A DNA stretch of 64,000 nt from Terfezia claveryi (taxonomy: Eukaryota > Ascomycota > Pezizomycetes > Pezizales > Pezizaceae): NCBI GenBank assembly GCA_015179025.1, contig WHUX01000023.1, forward strand, positions 372,001 through 436,000. The letters run 5' to 3'. This document shows, one piece after another, positions 1 through 12,000 of the stretch (its first letter is position 1; each line of letters begins with the position of its first letter). The position numbers and the translations under genes were made by a program. The notes beneath the pieces were generated by a model that saw only the letters and a list, made by a program, of their open reading frames with translations, searched no databases and was not told where the DNA came from.

Positions 1-2156
1 CTTTGCTCCGTGATCGTGAGAAATGATCGTTGAGAGGACCGAGAGGACCCGCTAAATATATATAATTTCAGCAGCTCTGAAAGCAAGTTGGAGATATCGG
101 ATCTCAGGCATATAGCCACAAAGTGTTCCTGGGCCTAACAGGCATCCCACACACGACATTACTCTGTATATTACTTAGTGTTCCGATGCAGCAAAGATAA
201 GAGCAGCCCCTCTGGGGTCTTAGTGCTACATAATCATATCAGGATATATTTCCGTACTGTTTTTGGTATGTATGTCATGCCTTCACATTAAGATGGGCCT
301 GATAGGACTGCCAGTTGTGCCCCGATTAACTAGACTAGGCCTCGATAATCCCTTTTAGTGGCTTCCTATCCTTATTTGCTATGCAATATCGGCATGCTTG
401 GTAGACCTCGATCTGTATAGTTGCCGCGAATACGTAGCGAGACTAGTTGCAGCTGTACAGATAATCCGACGCACATCGAGATGCCACTGGCTACCCCACG
501 AAGAAAAGGGTGGAGGGGTTACCGTAGGCGAGTTCTTTCTCCGCGGACGAAATTCGGGGCAAAGATTAGAATGATGGCTAGGGTGCAGCCGGGTGGGGTA
601 CATAGTGCATGCGCCTGCGTGGGAGAAGAAGGGATTTATTTCACAGACATCCAACATGGGTCAGAGATAACTAATTTTTCTGATAAGCCAGCCACCTGTG
701 AGGTTTCTCATTCATTGACGTGTTGCATTAAATCTGAGAGAAATATGTGGATGAATGACCGACTCACATGTGATACATAGCAATGATGAGGAAAAAAGTA
801 ACACAAGTTCAACATCGGCCTGAATCTCTACTGAACCAACCCCCCACGTGGAGTGCTGGTAACTAGAATCAGTGGCATATAGCAAATAGCAATGGAGGAC
901 ATGTATGTATGTATGAGTCCCTACTTTATTCTTATATACGTGTCGCAGTCATGTGCATGTATATGCATTTTGAAACATGTTGCGGCGTCATCATCGCGAT
1001 CGTGTCATGCATACTTTGATGCATGGCGTATGCATGGGAAAAAAGTCTCCACGCACCCCTTTTATGCGCTGCTGTATGTCTCACAGCGCTACGTGAAAAC
1101 TTTCCCCCACACGTATGTACAAGTAGGTACCTCCACGTTCGCGATAACGGTACTACACATCGTAAAAGCTAACGTTCTAGCATACGCATGCGGCAATCTG
1201 TTGATCCACATGTACAGCCAGAAAAAAAAAGAAATTCTCTACTTCATGAATTTGCACGTCTACAGTATACTCACTCATGGCTACCGTCAACAAACGAAGG
1301 TAATGATTGGGGTGGGAAAGCCTGGGGAACTTTCTTATATTCAGCCGATATCAGCTGACCTCTAACTTTATTATTGTTTTATTACCAGTGCTCGCATATA
1401 CCATAGCTTAAAATCATAACAAGGCTTCTAATGTCATGAAAGTATAGCTACTATGATACATCGTCCCCGGCAAATTCAATTGTCTGGATCCTCTAAACCC
1501 CAATCGCCCCATCTTGTGCGAGCTGTTTAACGCCATATAGTACAAAAGATTGCTCAAGAGGAGGATCGTAACTTCATGCTTGGCTGGAGCCGCATTAAAA
1601 CTGGACATCTGCTCTCGTGCTCAGTGTCTCGGCCAGAGCACAACGTCCCTTAGAGCTTATGTTGCATGCATAGATAGGCTTGCATTGGGAATTCCAGTTA
1701 CGTAAATTTCAATCAAATTTCTCACGGTATTTTCCTTGACTAAGGATAATCAACGTCCGTGTAGCAGTCCACAGTACCGGTACCTACATCAAAGCGTCGT
1801 CAACTGGAGTATAAGTGCATTAGTAAGTCAATACCACCGTGAGTACCTGCAGTTTAGATCTCTTATCAGCTGATGAAAATAGAAGCAAAGGTGCAGAACG
1901 AATGAGGTTGTTCAAATTAAGAGTCTGCGACTGGTCAAAAAGTAAGTTTCCCCGTCATGTCGAGGAGATGACGTGGGCTGACGCTTGTCACCTGGCCATT
2001 CATATGCTTGCCTTGCATAATACAACATGACGGTCGTCATCAAGACTGAGACGTCCTCAAGCCAAGAGCTAGCACGAAAATATGTCCTAGACAGTTTGCA
2101 CTGCCCTTTACATGTCCCCTTTACTCATGTTTAGTGCATTCCATATCGGAAACTCC

Positions 2157-2172
2157 TTATCAGTGCCGATAG
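2157..2172 (+). promoter_or_regulatory. GATA-factor (AreA/NIT2-type) site pair upstream of niaD
   Basis: TTATCA (2157-2162, reverse complement TGATAA) and CGATAG (2167-2172) both fit the HGATAR consensus of the nitrogen-repression GATA activators AreA/NIT2. They lie about 480 bp upstream of the niaD start. Such six-base sites are common by chance. The call rests on their spacing and on the NirA-like site nearby. Confidence 0.35.
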
Positions 2173-2296
2173 TACTTTGTAAATCAACTCATGATCAAAG
2201 CTGAATATATCCTTGCCTACATGCATATTTCTAGGGTGACCATAGGTGTGTTTAGAAGTGGACACGCTCTTATTGGCGCGAAAGATACTCAAGTAT

Positions 2297-2304
2297 CTCC
2301 GCGG
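2297..2304 (+). promoter_or_regulatory. NirA/NIT4-like site upstream of niaD
   Basis: CTCCGCGG matches the Aspergillus nidulans NirA consensus CTCCGHGG exactly. It lies about 350 bp upstream of the niaD start codon. The same eight bases lie about 410 bp upstream of niiA (8687-8694). Two more copies, at 539-546 and 59901-59908, show that the motif alone is weak evidence. Confidence 0.45.
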
Positions 2305-2644
2305 GACTCTCACCAGCATTGCTTACCTTACGTACCCCCACAGATGCGATGAGTTAGTTACCGACCGAGCGGCTTCCCGGGTGGTAGGTCCAGGGGGTGT
2401 AGCCGTTCCGATCCTTTGACGTTGTGCCGCGGAATCAAAACCAAAGTGTTGAATTTCGTAGGGAGAGTTGCGTGCCTGCATGGGTGTGTAACCCAGACAC
2501 ATTGTCGACGTGCTTGCTCGCTAATTGATATATACCATATATATCCCACTTGAGAATGCTTCACATTCTTTGCAAAATCCATCCGGCCGTGAACCTGAAG
2601 ATCTAGAATATACTCGTTCAAGACCTACTGTGTGAGTATCAGTC

Positions 2645-5635
2645 ATGTTGAACGCCAAAAAAATGGTGAAATACCTGGTTTCTCAGGTGTTTCCACCAAC
2701 ACCTCCCGCCTCTGACAAAGATATATTTTCACCAGCTGGCACACCCGGTACATCAAGTCCTTTATCTTTCCAGAGCCGGAAAGGAAGTATATGCGAAGAT
2801 CCATTGGCGTCCTATGATTTTCCACTCCCACCGCCATCCTCCATTGCAACGAAAACACATGAGTTAGATGTTGATACCCCAGATGCACATGTCAAAAGAG
2901 ACCCAAGATTGATTCGCTTAACGGGAATACACCCATTCAATGTTGAAGCTCCATTGACGGATCTATTCAACTCAGGTGCGTGATTATCACCGATCAGAAA
3001 TTATTGGGTTATAGATATTGATATTAGCCTATAGGCTTTCTTACTCCACCAGAGTTACATTTTGTGCGAAATCATGGACCGGTCCCAGAGGTACATGACC
3101 AAGATATTCCCGTTTGGGAGATTTCTATTGAGGGTTTAGTCGAGAATCCGATAACTCTCTCCTTCTCTGAAATTTCTTCTTCCAACCATTTCTCTCAATA
3201 TACTCTCCCAATCACACTCGTCTGTGCCGGTAATCGACGGAAGGAACAGAATATGGTACGGAAATCACAAGGGTTTTCCTGGGGTCCAGCTGGCGTCTCT
3301 ACGTCACTCTGGACAGGACCTATGCTCTGCGATATTATTGCACTTGCAAAGCCAGATAGACGACGTGGGGCTCGATATGTCTGCTTTGAGGGTGCAGACA
3401 AGCTCCCCAACGGGAATTACGGCACCAGCTTGAAGCTTAGTATATGCATGGACCCAGTTCGCGGCGTTATGCTTGCGTATAAGCAGAACGGGGAGATGTT
3501 GATGCCAGACCATGGAAGGCCAATTAGGGTCGTGGTTCCTGGGATGATTGGAGGGAGGAGTGTCAAGTGGCTGAAGAAGATTATTATATCAGACCAGCCG
3601 AGCACTAGTTATTACCACGACTACGATAATAAAGTCATGCCGACGCATGTCACACCGGCGATTGCGAGTACCGAGGAGGGAAAGAAGTTCTGGATGGATG
3701 AGAAGTGGAATATTTTCGATTTGAATGTCAATAGTGCGATTGCGTATCCAGCTCACGACGAAATCCTGGAGATCGTCCCAAAGGCACAGGACGTGAAGGT
3801 GGAAGAAATGTACACATTGCGGGGGTATGCCTATGGCGGTGGGGGTCGAAGGATACAGAGAGTCGAAATCTCACTCGACAAAGGAAAAAGTACCATATCC
3901 CCTACCATAGTATCTTATGAATAGCATCTAATGTTTTGTCTCTCACTACAGCATGGCGCCCCACCTCCATAACCCACCACGAAGATAAATACCGCAATAT
4001 GAGCATCCCCGAAAACACATACCTCTTTGGAGGCAAACTGGACGTTGGATGGCGGGACACCTGTTTCTGCTGGTGTTTCTGGGACCTATCCATACCACAT
4101 TCCGACCTCGCATCCGCAAACGTCGAAGACATCGTTGTCCGTGCAATGGATGAAGCATTGAATATACAGCCAAGGGACATGTACTGGTCTTTACTTGGGA
4201 TGATGAATAATCCCTGGTTCCGTGTAGCTCTTCGAAAAGAAACTCTTCCTGATGGGCGGTTGAAGATCCGCTTTGAACATCCTACCCAGCCGGCGTTGAT
4301 GAAAGGGGGATGGATGGAGAGGGTCAAGAAGGAAGGTGGTGATCTGACCGGGGCGAATTGGGGGGAACGGGACTCATCTTCTCCAAACACTACTCCTTCA
4401 ACGACAGTCGTGAATGTGGACACGGTGAAGATGACCAACGACTCTATTTCCCGGGTTATCGAATTCGGAGAATTCCGGGCGCACTCAAGCAAGGAAATGG
4501 GAACTTGGTTCGTTGTGGAAGGGGAGGTGTATAACGGTACACCATTCCTTTCTGCACATCCCGGGGGCGAGAAGTCGATCCTAGTTGTTGGAGGGACTGA
4601 CTGCACGGAGGAATTCCAAGCAATCCATAGCGAGACGGCGAAGAATATGATGCCGAAATACCATATTGGAACACTCTCTCCCGCAGCACAGAAGGCTCTC
4701 GCAGAATCTACTACTACCTCGGAATCTAATGGGTCGGCAGAGCCCAGACCAATTTTCTTGGACTCGACAAAATATCTTTCTTCGAAGCTTATCTCGAAGG
4801 AGATTGTCTCGCATGATACTATTGTCCTACAGTTTGCACTTGATCATCCTGATCAGCTGTTGGGGCTTCCTGTCGGGCAGCACATCATGATCAAGACCCC
4901 GTCTGGAGGAAAACCCGTGATAAGAGCATATACCCCCATCTCCCATACCGCGGGGTCATTTAGTCTCCTCATCAAAGTCTACAGGGACCTAGGACTTCCA
5001 GGCCAGAGGGGGGTGTAATGTCTCAAGCCCTGGATTTACTTGCCCCTGGGGTAGATTCTGTTCAAGTTAAGGGACCCGTGGGGAGGTTTACCTACCTTCC
5101 TTCCATCGAACTGGGAAAACAAGGGCCTAACGTGGACTTTGCTGGGGCATCGAGGAAAATTACAAAATTCCTCATGGTATGCGCTGGCACGGGGATCACT
5201 CCGATTTACCAGGTTCTTGAAGCTGTTGCTGCCGAAGACCCAACATCTCCAGTTAGATGTTTCGTTGCATACGGAAACCGCAACGAGGATGATATGCTCT
5301 GCCGTGAAGAACTTGATGCACTTTTGCGTATCCCGGGGGTCAGGGAGAGGGTCAAACTGATCCATACCCTGTCTGGAACCAAGAGTGATGGATTGGTAGC
5401 GACATCTGCTGGTGCAGAAGTCCGCACGGGTAGAGTATCACTAAAGTTGTTTCAGGAAGGGTATAATTGGCTCACTGCTGGGGTGGCAAAAGAGGAGGGA
5501 GATATGATGGTTCTTGCGTGCGGACCGGGGGGGATGGAAGCGGCTGTGAAGACGTGGGTTGGACAGAGGGGGGCGAAGTGGGGAGTCAGGATGGGCCCAG
5601 GAAAGGGGGAAGGGGGGGATGTATGTATTTTCTAA
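2645..5635 (+). CDS. niaD: Assimilatory nitrate reductase (NADPH), frame broken once
   Basis: Reduces nitrate to nitrite in the cytosol, passing electrons from NADPH through FAD and haem b5 to a molybdenum cofactor. Exons are 2645-2975, 3035-3889 and 3952-5635, with introns of 59 and 62 bp (2976-3034, 3890-3951). The predicted length is about 956 residues, in the family range. The molybdopterin domain has FLTPPELHFVRNHG after intron 1 and the cofactor cysteine in CAGNRRKEQ (residue about 174). The dimerisation domain contains MMNNPWFRV. The b5 domain has HPGG (about 598) and a second His in AIHSETAK (about 621). The FAD site is RAYTPIS (about 720), and the NADPH parts are CAGTGITPIYQ and CGPGGM. 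The frame breaks at a run of six G (5008-5013): upstream reads into TAA at 5016, and the next frame restores GGVMSQALD. No intron fits there, so it is a one-base deletion or a base-calling error. The start is the first Met of the open frame. Confidence 0.93.
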
Positions 5636-8600
5636 TTCGTCATATCAAGCATGTGGTGGGTGGGTATCTCGCGAGTCTTGGGGAGGGTTAAACTAGAGCG
5701 CTGGGACTTGGCATTGAATAGGTTTTTTTTTTTTTTTTCTTTTTTTTCCTTTTTCTTTATTCGTTTTTTCGTTTTGTGTTTTGCGTGGATTGGGTAGGCG
5801 TTTACATAGGTAAATTTCTTTGATTTTCTTGGTTTATTATGGTTATTATGGTTATTATGGTTATTATGGCTATGGTATTTTTGGGAGATAGGACGGGCAG
5901 GAAATACACTGGACAGAGGGAATAAAATTCACAGGACTTTTGGAGTATCAACCAATAATCTTCATCTAATTACATCATAATTGTGAACACACAGAACGTT
6001 GACAACTTCCTATGGATGATGCTATCTATATAGGTCTACTTAGCATTGAAATTGAATATCAGTAGTATATCACATATATATTGGGTCTTTAATTGATGTC
6101 GATTTGATGATGGTCTAGTTGGATACGAACAGCAAATTGAGGAATGGACTAGTCGTTTATTCCATAATCGAGATACTTGTAGTAGTATCGAGATAATACC
6201 GTTTCTAGTGATTCGGCTTCGAGTGGGGTTGTTTATGACTCTGGGTTAGATATAACATTTTCAGCTTGCGACCGGGCAGTGTGTGGCAGTGCAGACTGTG
6301 GTGATCATAATCATGGAGCGAATATGCATCTATTGTGTTTCGTCCCGCTATATGACGGTCAACTGTCGAGCCTTATGCTTCGTCATACGTCATACATCAT
6401 ACGTCATACATCAAACATCCTACGTCAAACACCTCACGACCGTCACCTACACAACAGTATACGCATAAAAAAACAAATATATCCATTTCGTATTTCGTAT
6501 ACGTGTCAGATTTCATCTCAGTATATGCCACTGCGAATGCAATTGATAAAAAAAAGCCTTATCTATGCCGAGATCGAGGTCGAATTCGAAAGCGAAGTGG
6601 ATAACGGAGAAAGCTCCGAGGGTTTCAGGTCATATCCCTCCGATTCGCTTGAAGTTAGCCCCCGCAGCTCTATACACATATTTTTGTGGAGAAAAAAAAA
6701 GAACAAATATTTATTGAATTCAGAGACCGAGATCCGATCTAGTCTAGTTGCACGATCGGATCAAATTAACATAGTTGCTTATATGTGTTTAATTTCACTT
6801 GCATATATACGAGCTCTATAAATATATACAATATTTCTGTATTCGTTAGGTAGCAGCTTTTGCATATACCTTTTTCAGCCAAAAATTATTACACTACATG
6901 GATATTGCGATTAGCCAATCGTGGAAGAACAATTTCCGCCTACAACCTAACATGTAGTGCAATGCTTCATGCTGTGGCACATACATATTATGTATAGTCA
7001 TCTGTTTATATTACTGAGTGCTGTACATACGAATATATGTAGGATAAATAAGTATGGGAAGCTTGGTACCGTAATTGCTCCAGTAAGTTTAGCACCCTGA
7101 ATGACTAGGGGTGTAAACACTGGCGAAAGAGCACCTTGAAATGTTAATACGTTAGACATACGTATATATTATGATATGCTATGACATATATCAAATTCGA
7201 TATCTAAGATGACGAGATGACGAAAGATGTTTTGGGCCCAAGTTATAACGATAATGCTTTGAGTCCTGGCGCCAACTCTTGCTCAGGGTATCTGGATAGT
7301 CTGGTTGGCACATATCTGGACCGGTTTTCCAAATCAACAACATTTTCAGGATCTGTATAGGTATGGTAGTTTTTGGAGTATGTTTAGACCAAGCCTCAGC
7401 TTAGTCTGGTCTGGTAGTGATCCTCGGGCCAGACTAAAAAATGAGCGTGATACACAATCATCCTAGGCTGAATACTTTCCTCCGACTTATTCCGATCCAT
7501 ACGTGGACGATTAAACCTTAGTCCTGTTACGTTCATCTTGTCTCTCTGTTTATCCCTATGTCGTTATGTCCAGGCCAGTATACGGATATCATTCCTGCAT
7601 GCGCTATGGCCAATTGCGGACCAGATAGATAAGAAATCGGCTGAACCCTTTTTCCAAATTTTTAGCTAGTTTTCCCCGGAGAAGCTTCTCCGTGGAAGGA
7701 ACTGTGTTACTTGCCATGTGGGACCCGATGTCTCGGCTCACTATATATCTGTACATGAAATTTATGACCTGGAAAAAAAAAGCGAATACAGTTGCCTGAT
7801 TGTGAACCCGGCATCCAATCATCGATTGCAATTTACACGCGAGGCACTTCCCAATTTGGCATGCATCTAAGTACTGATTATATCAGAACCTAGATATTTA
7901 CTTAGGAGCCTCAACGGTACCAGTAGATATCCCTGCATTTCAAGACTATATACGGTATACAGGGTATCCGTATCTGTACTCTGTTGTAGTTTTCTGCACC
8001 ATGTAGGAACCTGTCTACTCTATGTATCTACCGTGAATTATGCATACCTACCGGATACGAATGAGGCTACTATTGACGCGGACGGGCTAGTCGAGCACTT
8101 TGGATGCCGATTTCGCATGCATGAATCCGCTGAGCCTCCACGCTACCGTCCAAGAGGGGAGGAAATGTATCAAGCAAATGTGTCTCAGAGGATCCATTCC
8201 GGAAAGGTGGGACGAAATCCAACCGGAACCCTCCGGAATTGATCCCTGAATTAGCAGGCATTCCGTCGTCCAATAAATCACAGGACCCTCTGCAGTGGAA
8301 CAACTGGAAATAGGTGCCAACTATGTTTTGATAACAAACGACAAAGGATGACATGAGTCAATGATGCGATGAAATTCATTGACCTTGATTGGGGTTTGAG
8401 TTGTGCGTTTCACAGGATGTGGGGTGGAATAACCCGCGGGGGTCCCTGTCGTCTTTGTGCCTGATCGGCGGGCGGTGGGGTATTTTTTTTGCTTATGTCC
8501 TTCGGCTGCTAGCGATATCCATCCTCGCCTAGAAACAAGTGATCTCGACGATCATGATATGACAAGAAGGGCCGACATAGATAGATATCTCTCGGACGGG

Positions 8601-8686
8601 ATGCAAGCGATATCACTCGCGGCCGGGACCTCCAACGTGCAACTTGGAAGTGCTGCATAATCCCACGGGCCCGATCTCCGAAAGCT
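5636..8686. other. niaD-niiA intergenic region, no supported gene
   Basis: About 3.4 kb separates the two nitrate genes, long for a fungal nitrate cluster. It holds a T-rich run just after niaD (5721-5770, possibly the 3' end region), four tandem copies of a GGTTATTAT unit (5832-5870), an ACGTCATAC-type short repeat (about 6370-6430), and a small hairpin ending in TTAGTCTGG/CCAGACTAA (7401-7438). Open frames are small and unconvincing. Confidence 0.6.
5832..5870 (+). repeat. Tandem 9-bp microrepeat
   Basis: The unit GGTTATTAT repeats about four times in tandem downstream of niaD, ending in a diverged copy. It looks like an ordinary simple repeat. Confidence 0.7.
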
Positions 8687-8694
8687 CTCCGCGG
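8687..8694 (+). promoter_or_regulatory. NirA/NIT4-like site upstream of niiA
   Basis: CTCCGCGG again matches the NirA consensus, about 410 bp before the annotated niiA start. HGATAR sites (AGATAG at 8579-8584 and 8983-8988) flank it, which would suit joint AreA/NirA control. This is inference from sequence match and position only. Confidence 0.45.
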
Positions 8695-9098
8695 AAATAT
8701 ATGTTGCTGCCTGATCGATATACTGTAATGCAGAATACTACTGTACCCGACCCGTTATCGCCCCCCATGCAGGCGATATTAGTTAAGCCAACTCCTGGGA
8801 AGCAATTGTTAATTCATTTAACATACGCAAAGCACTTCTCTGCAAAGTGGGCATATACAAATATACACTGGCATTTGCAAGATCGGTGCCGGTGGTATTC
8901 TCACAGTTGTATCAACCTCTTGAACTTGCATCCCGACCCATCACTGGTAGTGCTAGACATTCACATACATCAGCTTCAGCTCAGATAGATATCCAAGATA
9001 TCTGGTGTCCACTCCAGCAGTACGTCCCTCGAGATTGAGAGTCAATTGAATTCAAGTCCAATTACGGCGGCAAATTCTCAGGGCTCTCTTGAGATCCC

Positions 9099-12000
9099 TT
9101 GGTAACAGATCTCAAAACGGGGAACTCACTATCCAAAAAGCGGGCCCGGCGACGAAGCCGGAGTCGGGGCAAGAGTCGAACTCGTGATCAGTTGGCTGGA
9201 AATATGGAGAACGTGATAGCTGTTGTAGATCGCACTGAAAATGTTGAATTGCGAGGTGAGATGATGGAGAGAGGTGTGATGGAGATGATAGCCCCAGATG
9301 AAGCTCCGGTCATTGAGGGAATAAGTCCTCTTGCGCGGAGTAATACCGTCACGGTAGAAAACCCTCCGGTGAAAAGCGGTAGAGGTGGGGATGAAGCTGG
9401 AATAACGACATCGATAAATCCAGGAATACAGGCTATTCAAGGAGCCACAGCAATGCAATCACCTCCCTCCTCGAAACCTGCAAAGTCAACAAAAGATGAA
9501 GAAGAGATCTCCTCCGCCAGCTCATCCAACGGGGCCTCCTCCCCCACCAGCGACCGACCCGTCACTCCCGCCTCCCCCGCGCCTGAATCCCGAAAACGCA
9601 TCGTCATCGCCGGCCTCGGTATGGTCGCTGTAGCCTTCATTGAGAAGCTTCTCAAACTCGACGAACGCCGGAATGAATATTCCCTTCTCGTTCTCGGGGA
9701 AGAACCACATATTGCCTATAACCGCGTTGGCTTGACCTCGTATTTTGAACACAGAGAAGTCGAGAGACTTTACCTGAACCCACAGAGCTGGTATGATGAC
9801 CAACATAAACTAGGAAAGCTGAATTACATGCTTTCTACGACGGTGGCGGGGATTGATCCAGTTGGAAAGGTGGTTACGGTACACTCAACTATAAATGTTC
9901 CAGCGACGCCCATTATAACAAAATACCCTGTTTCTCCTATTCCCGGAGATACACAACCCCCCCCGTGGTAAATAGCATACCATACGATATCCTCGTAATA
10001 GCCACCGGCTCCTCCGCACTAGCACCAACCTCCACCCCCGGCCACGCTGCCCCCGGCGTCTTCCTCTATCGCGCTCTCGGAGATCTCGACGGGTTAATCA
10101 CATACTCCTCCCAGCCGCATATCAAAGGGAGCACTGGTGCGGTTGTTGGAGGTGGACTGTTGGGGTTAGAGGCGGCAAAGGCAATGCTGGATTTAGCGAA
10201 TTTTGGGAAAGTTGTGATTTTTGATAAGAATAAGTGGGTGCTGAGCAGGCAGTTGGATGAAGATGCGGGGAGGTTAGTGGGGGAGAAGATTAGGCAGTTG
10301 GGAGTGGATTTGATGAGTGAGAAGAGAGTCAAGGTGATTAAAACCGGAAATTATGAAGGGGAAAAAGGGACCGAGGGGGTTATGGGGGTGGAGTTTGAGG
10401 ATGGGGGGGAAATGGATATTGGGTGTATATGCTATGCTGTGAGTTGGATTATCTTTCTGTTTGAGGGTACTATGCTAAAAGCTTTCTCGTAGATCGGTAT
10501 CAAGCCTCGAGATGAGCTTGCCAGAGCAGCTGGATTAAGCTGCAGCGAGCGAGGTGGTATTTTAGTCAATGACGAGTAGGACCTCCCCTCTCCACATTCC
10601 TTGAATTACCACAACTAACACTCTTCTGTAGGCTCCAAACCTCATCCCCCGGCATTTATGCCATCGGGGAATGTGCCTCCTGGAACAAGGAAACTTATGG
10701 TCTTATCGCTCCCGGGGTGGAAATGGCTGATGTCCTTGCCTTCAACCTCACCCAAGCTAAATCTCACACCTCACGGACCTTCAAGCGTCCGGACCTCTCC
10801 ACAAAGCTCAAGCTTCTCGGAGTGGATGTAGCATCTTTCGGGGATTACTTCGCGGACAGGGATGGCCCATCGTCCGTCATGGTGCCCCGCCGTGGAGGTA
10901 AAGCAGGTGCACAGCAAGTCAAGGCATTGACATATAAAGATCCCTTCGCAGGGGTGTATAAGAAGTATATCTTTACTGCTGATGGGAAGAAGTTACTGGG
11001 AGGTATGATGATTGGTGATACAAGGGATTATATCAAGCTTGTTGCCATGGTGAAGAACAAAAAGGAACTTGACGTTCCACCCGGAGAATTCATTTTGGGT
11101 TCAAAAAAGTGTGGGGATGACGGCGAAGATGCGGATGAGTTGGACGATGACACGCAGATTTGCTCCTGCCACAATGTTACCAAGGGCGATATCGTCCAAG
11201 TGGTCAAAGACGGGAGCTGCAAGAGTATCGGTGAGGTGAAGTCGTGTACCAAGGCTGGGACGGGGTGTGCTGGATGTATGCCCCTCGTCCAGGGGATATT
11301 CAATTGCGAGATGAAGAAGCTCGGGGTGGAAGTATCAAACCACATCTGCCCACATTTTGCATACTCCCGAATCGACCTCTTTAATATCATTTCTGTCAAG
11401 AAATACACCACCCTCCCCGAGGTCATGTCTGCCATCGGAAAAACGCCCGATTCCCTCGGTTGCGAAGTCTGCAAGCCAGCACTGGCTAGTATCTTTGCCT
11501 CTCTCCTCAACCACCATGTCCTCTCCACCCCCCATGCCCATCTCCAAGATACAAACGATAAGTACCTCGGAAATATTCAGCGCAATGGGACATTCTCTGT
11601 AGTTCCTCGTGTCGCTGGGGGTGAAATCACCCCCGACAAACTTATTGTCATTGGGAATGTTGCAAAGAAATATGGGTTATATTGTAAGATTACCGGTGGA
11701 CAAAGGATCGATATGTTTGGTGCGCGGAAGCAGGATTTAGTCGATATCTGGACGACACTTGTAGCCGCGGGGATGGAGAGTGGACATGCGTATGCGAAGA
11801 GCTTGAGGACCATAAAGAGTTGTGTGGGGACTACATGGTGTCGGTTTGGCGTGGGGGATAGTGTGGGATTGGCAATCAGGTTGGAGAATAGGTATAAGAG
11901 TATCAGGAGCCCACATAAGTTGAAGTCGGCAGTGTCAGGATGTGTTAGGGAATGTGCAGAGGCGCAGAACAAGGAGTAAGTTGCACCTGCTATATTACCC

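Larger units (their letters stand above)
1..2640. other. Intergenic region upstream of niaD, no supported gene
   Basis: Open frames here are short, overlap on both strands and show no recognisable domain. The longest, 892-1365 (+), has a composition that looks like translated non-coding DNA (many His, Tyr, Val and Ile, no motif). The last 500 bases before the niaD start hold the promoter-like signals listed separately, plus TATA-like runs near 2529-2545. I see no RNA gene or transposon coding sequence in this stretch. Confidence 0.6.

Noticed and set aside
892..1365. 157-codon open frame
   Set aside because: No motif, unusual residue composition and no splice-consistent neighbours. Likely chance.
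4977..5010. Micro-intron to rescue the niaD frame
   Set aside because: The only GT-AG spans are about 25-30 bases, far shorter than the 50-121 bp introns seen elsewhere, and they would remove conserved residues.
6279..6821. 180-codon open frame between niaD and niiA
   Set aside because: It runs through a short tandem repeat and AT-rich DNA, and a second overlapping frame is equally open.
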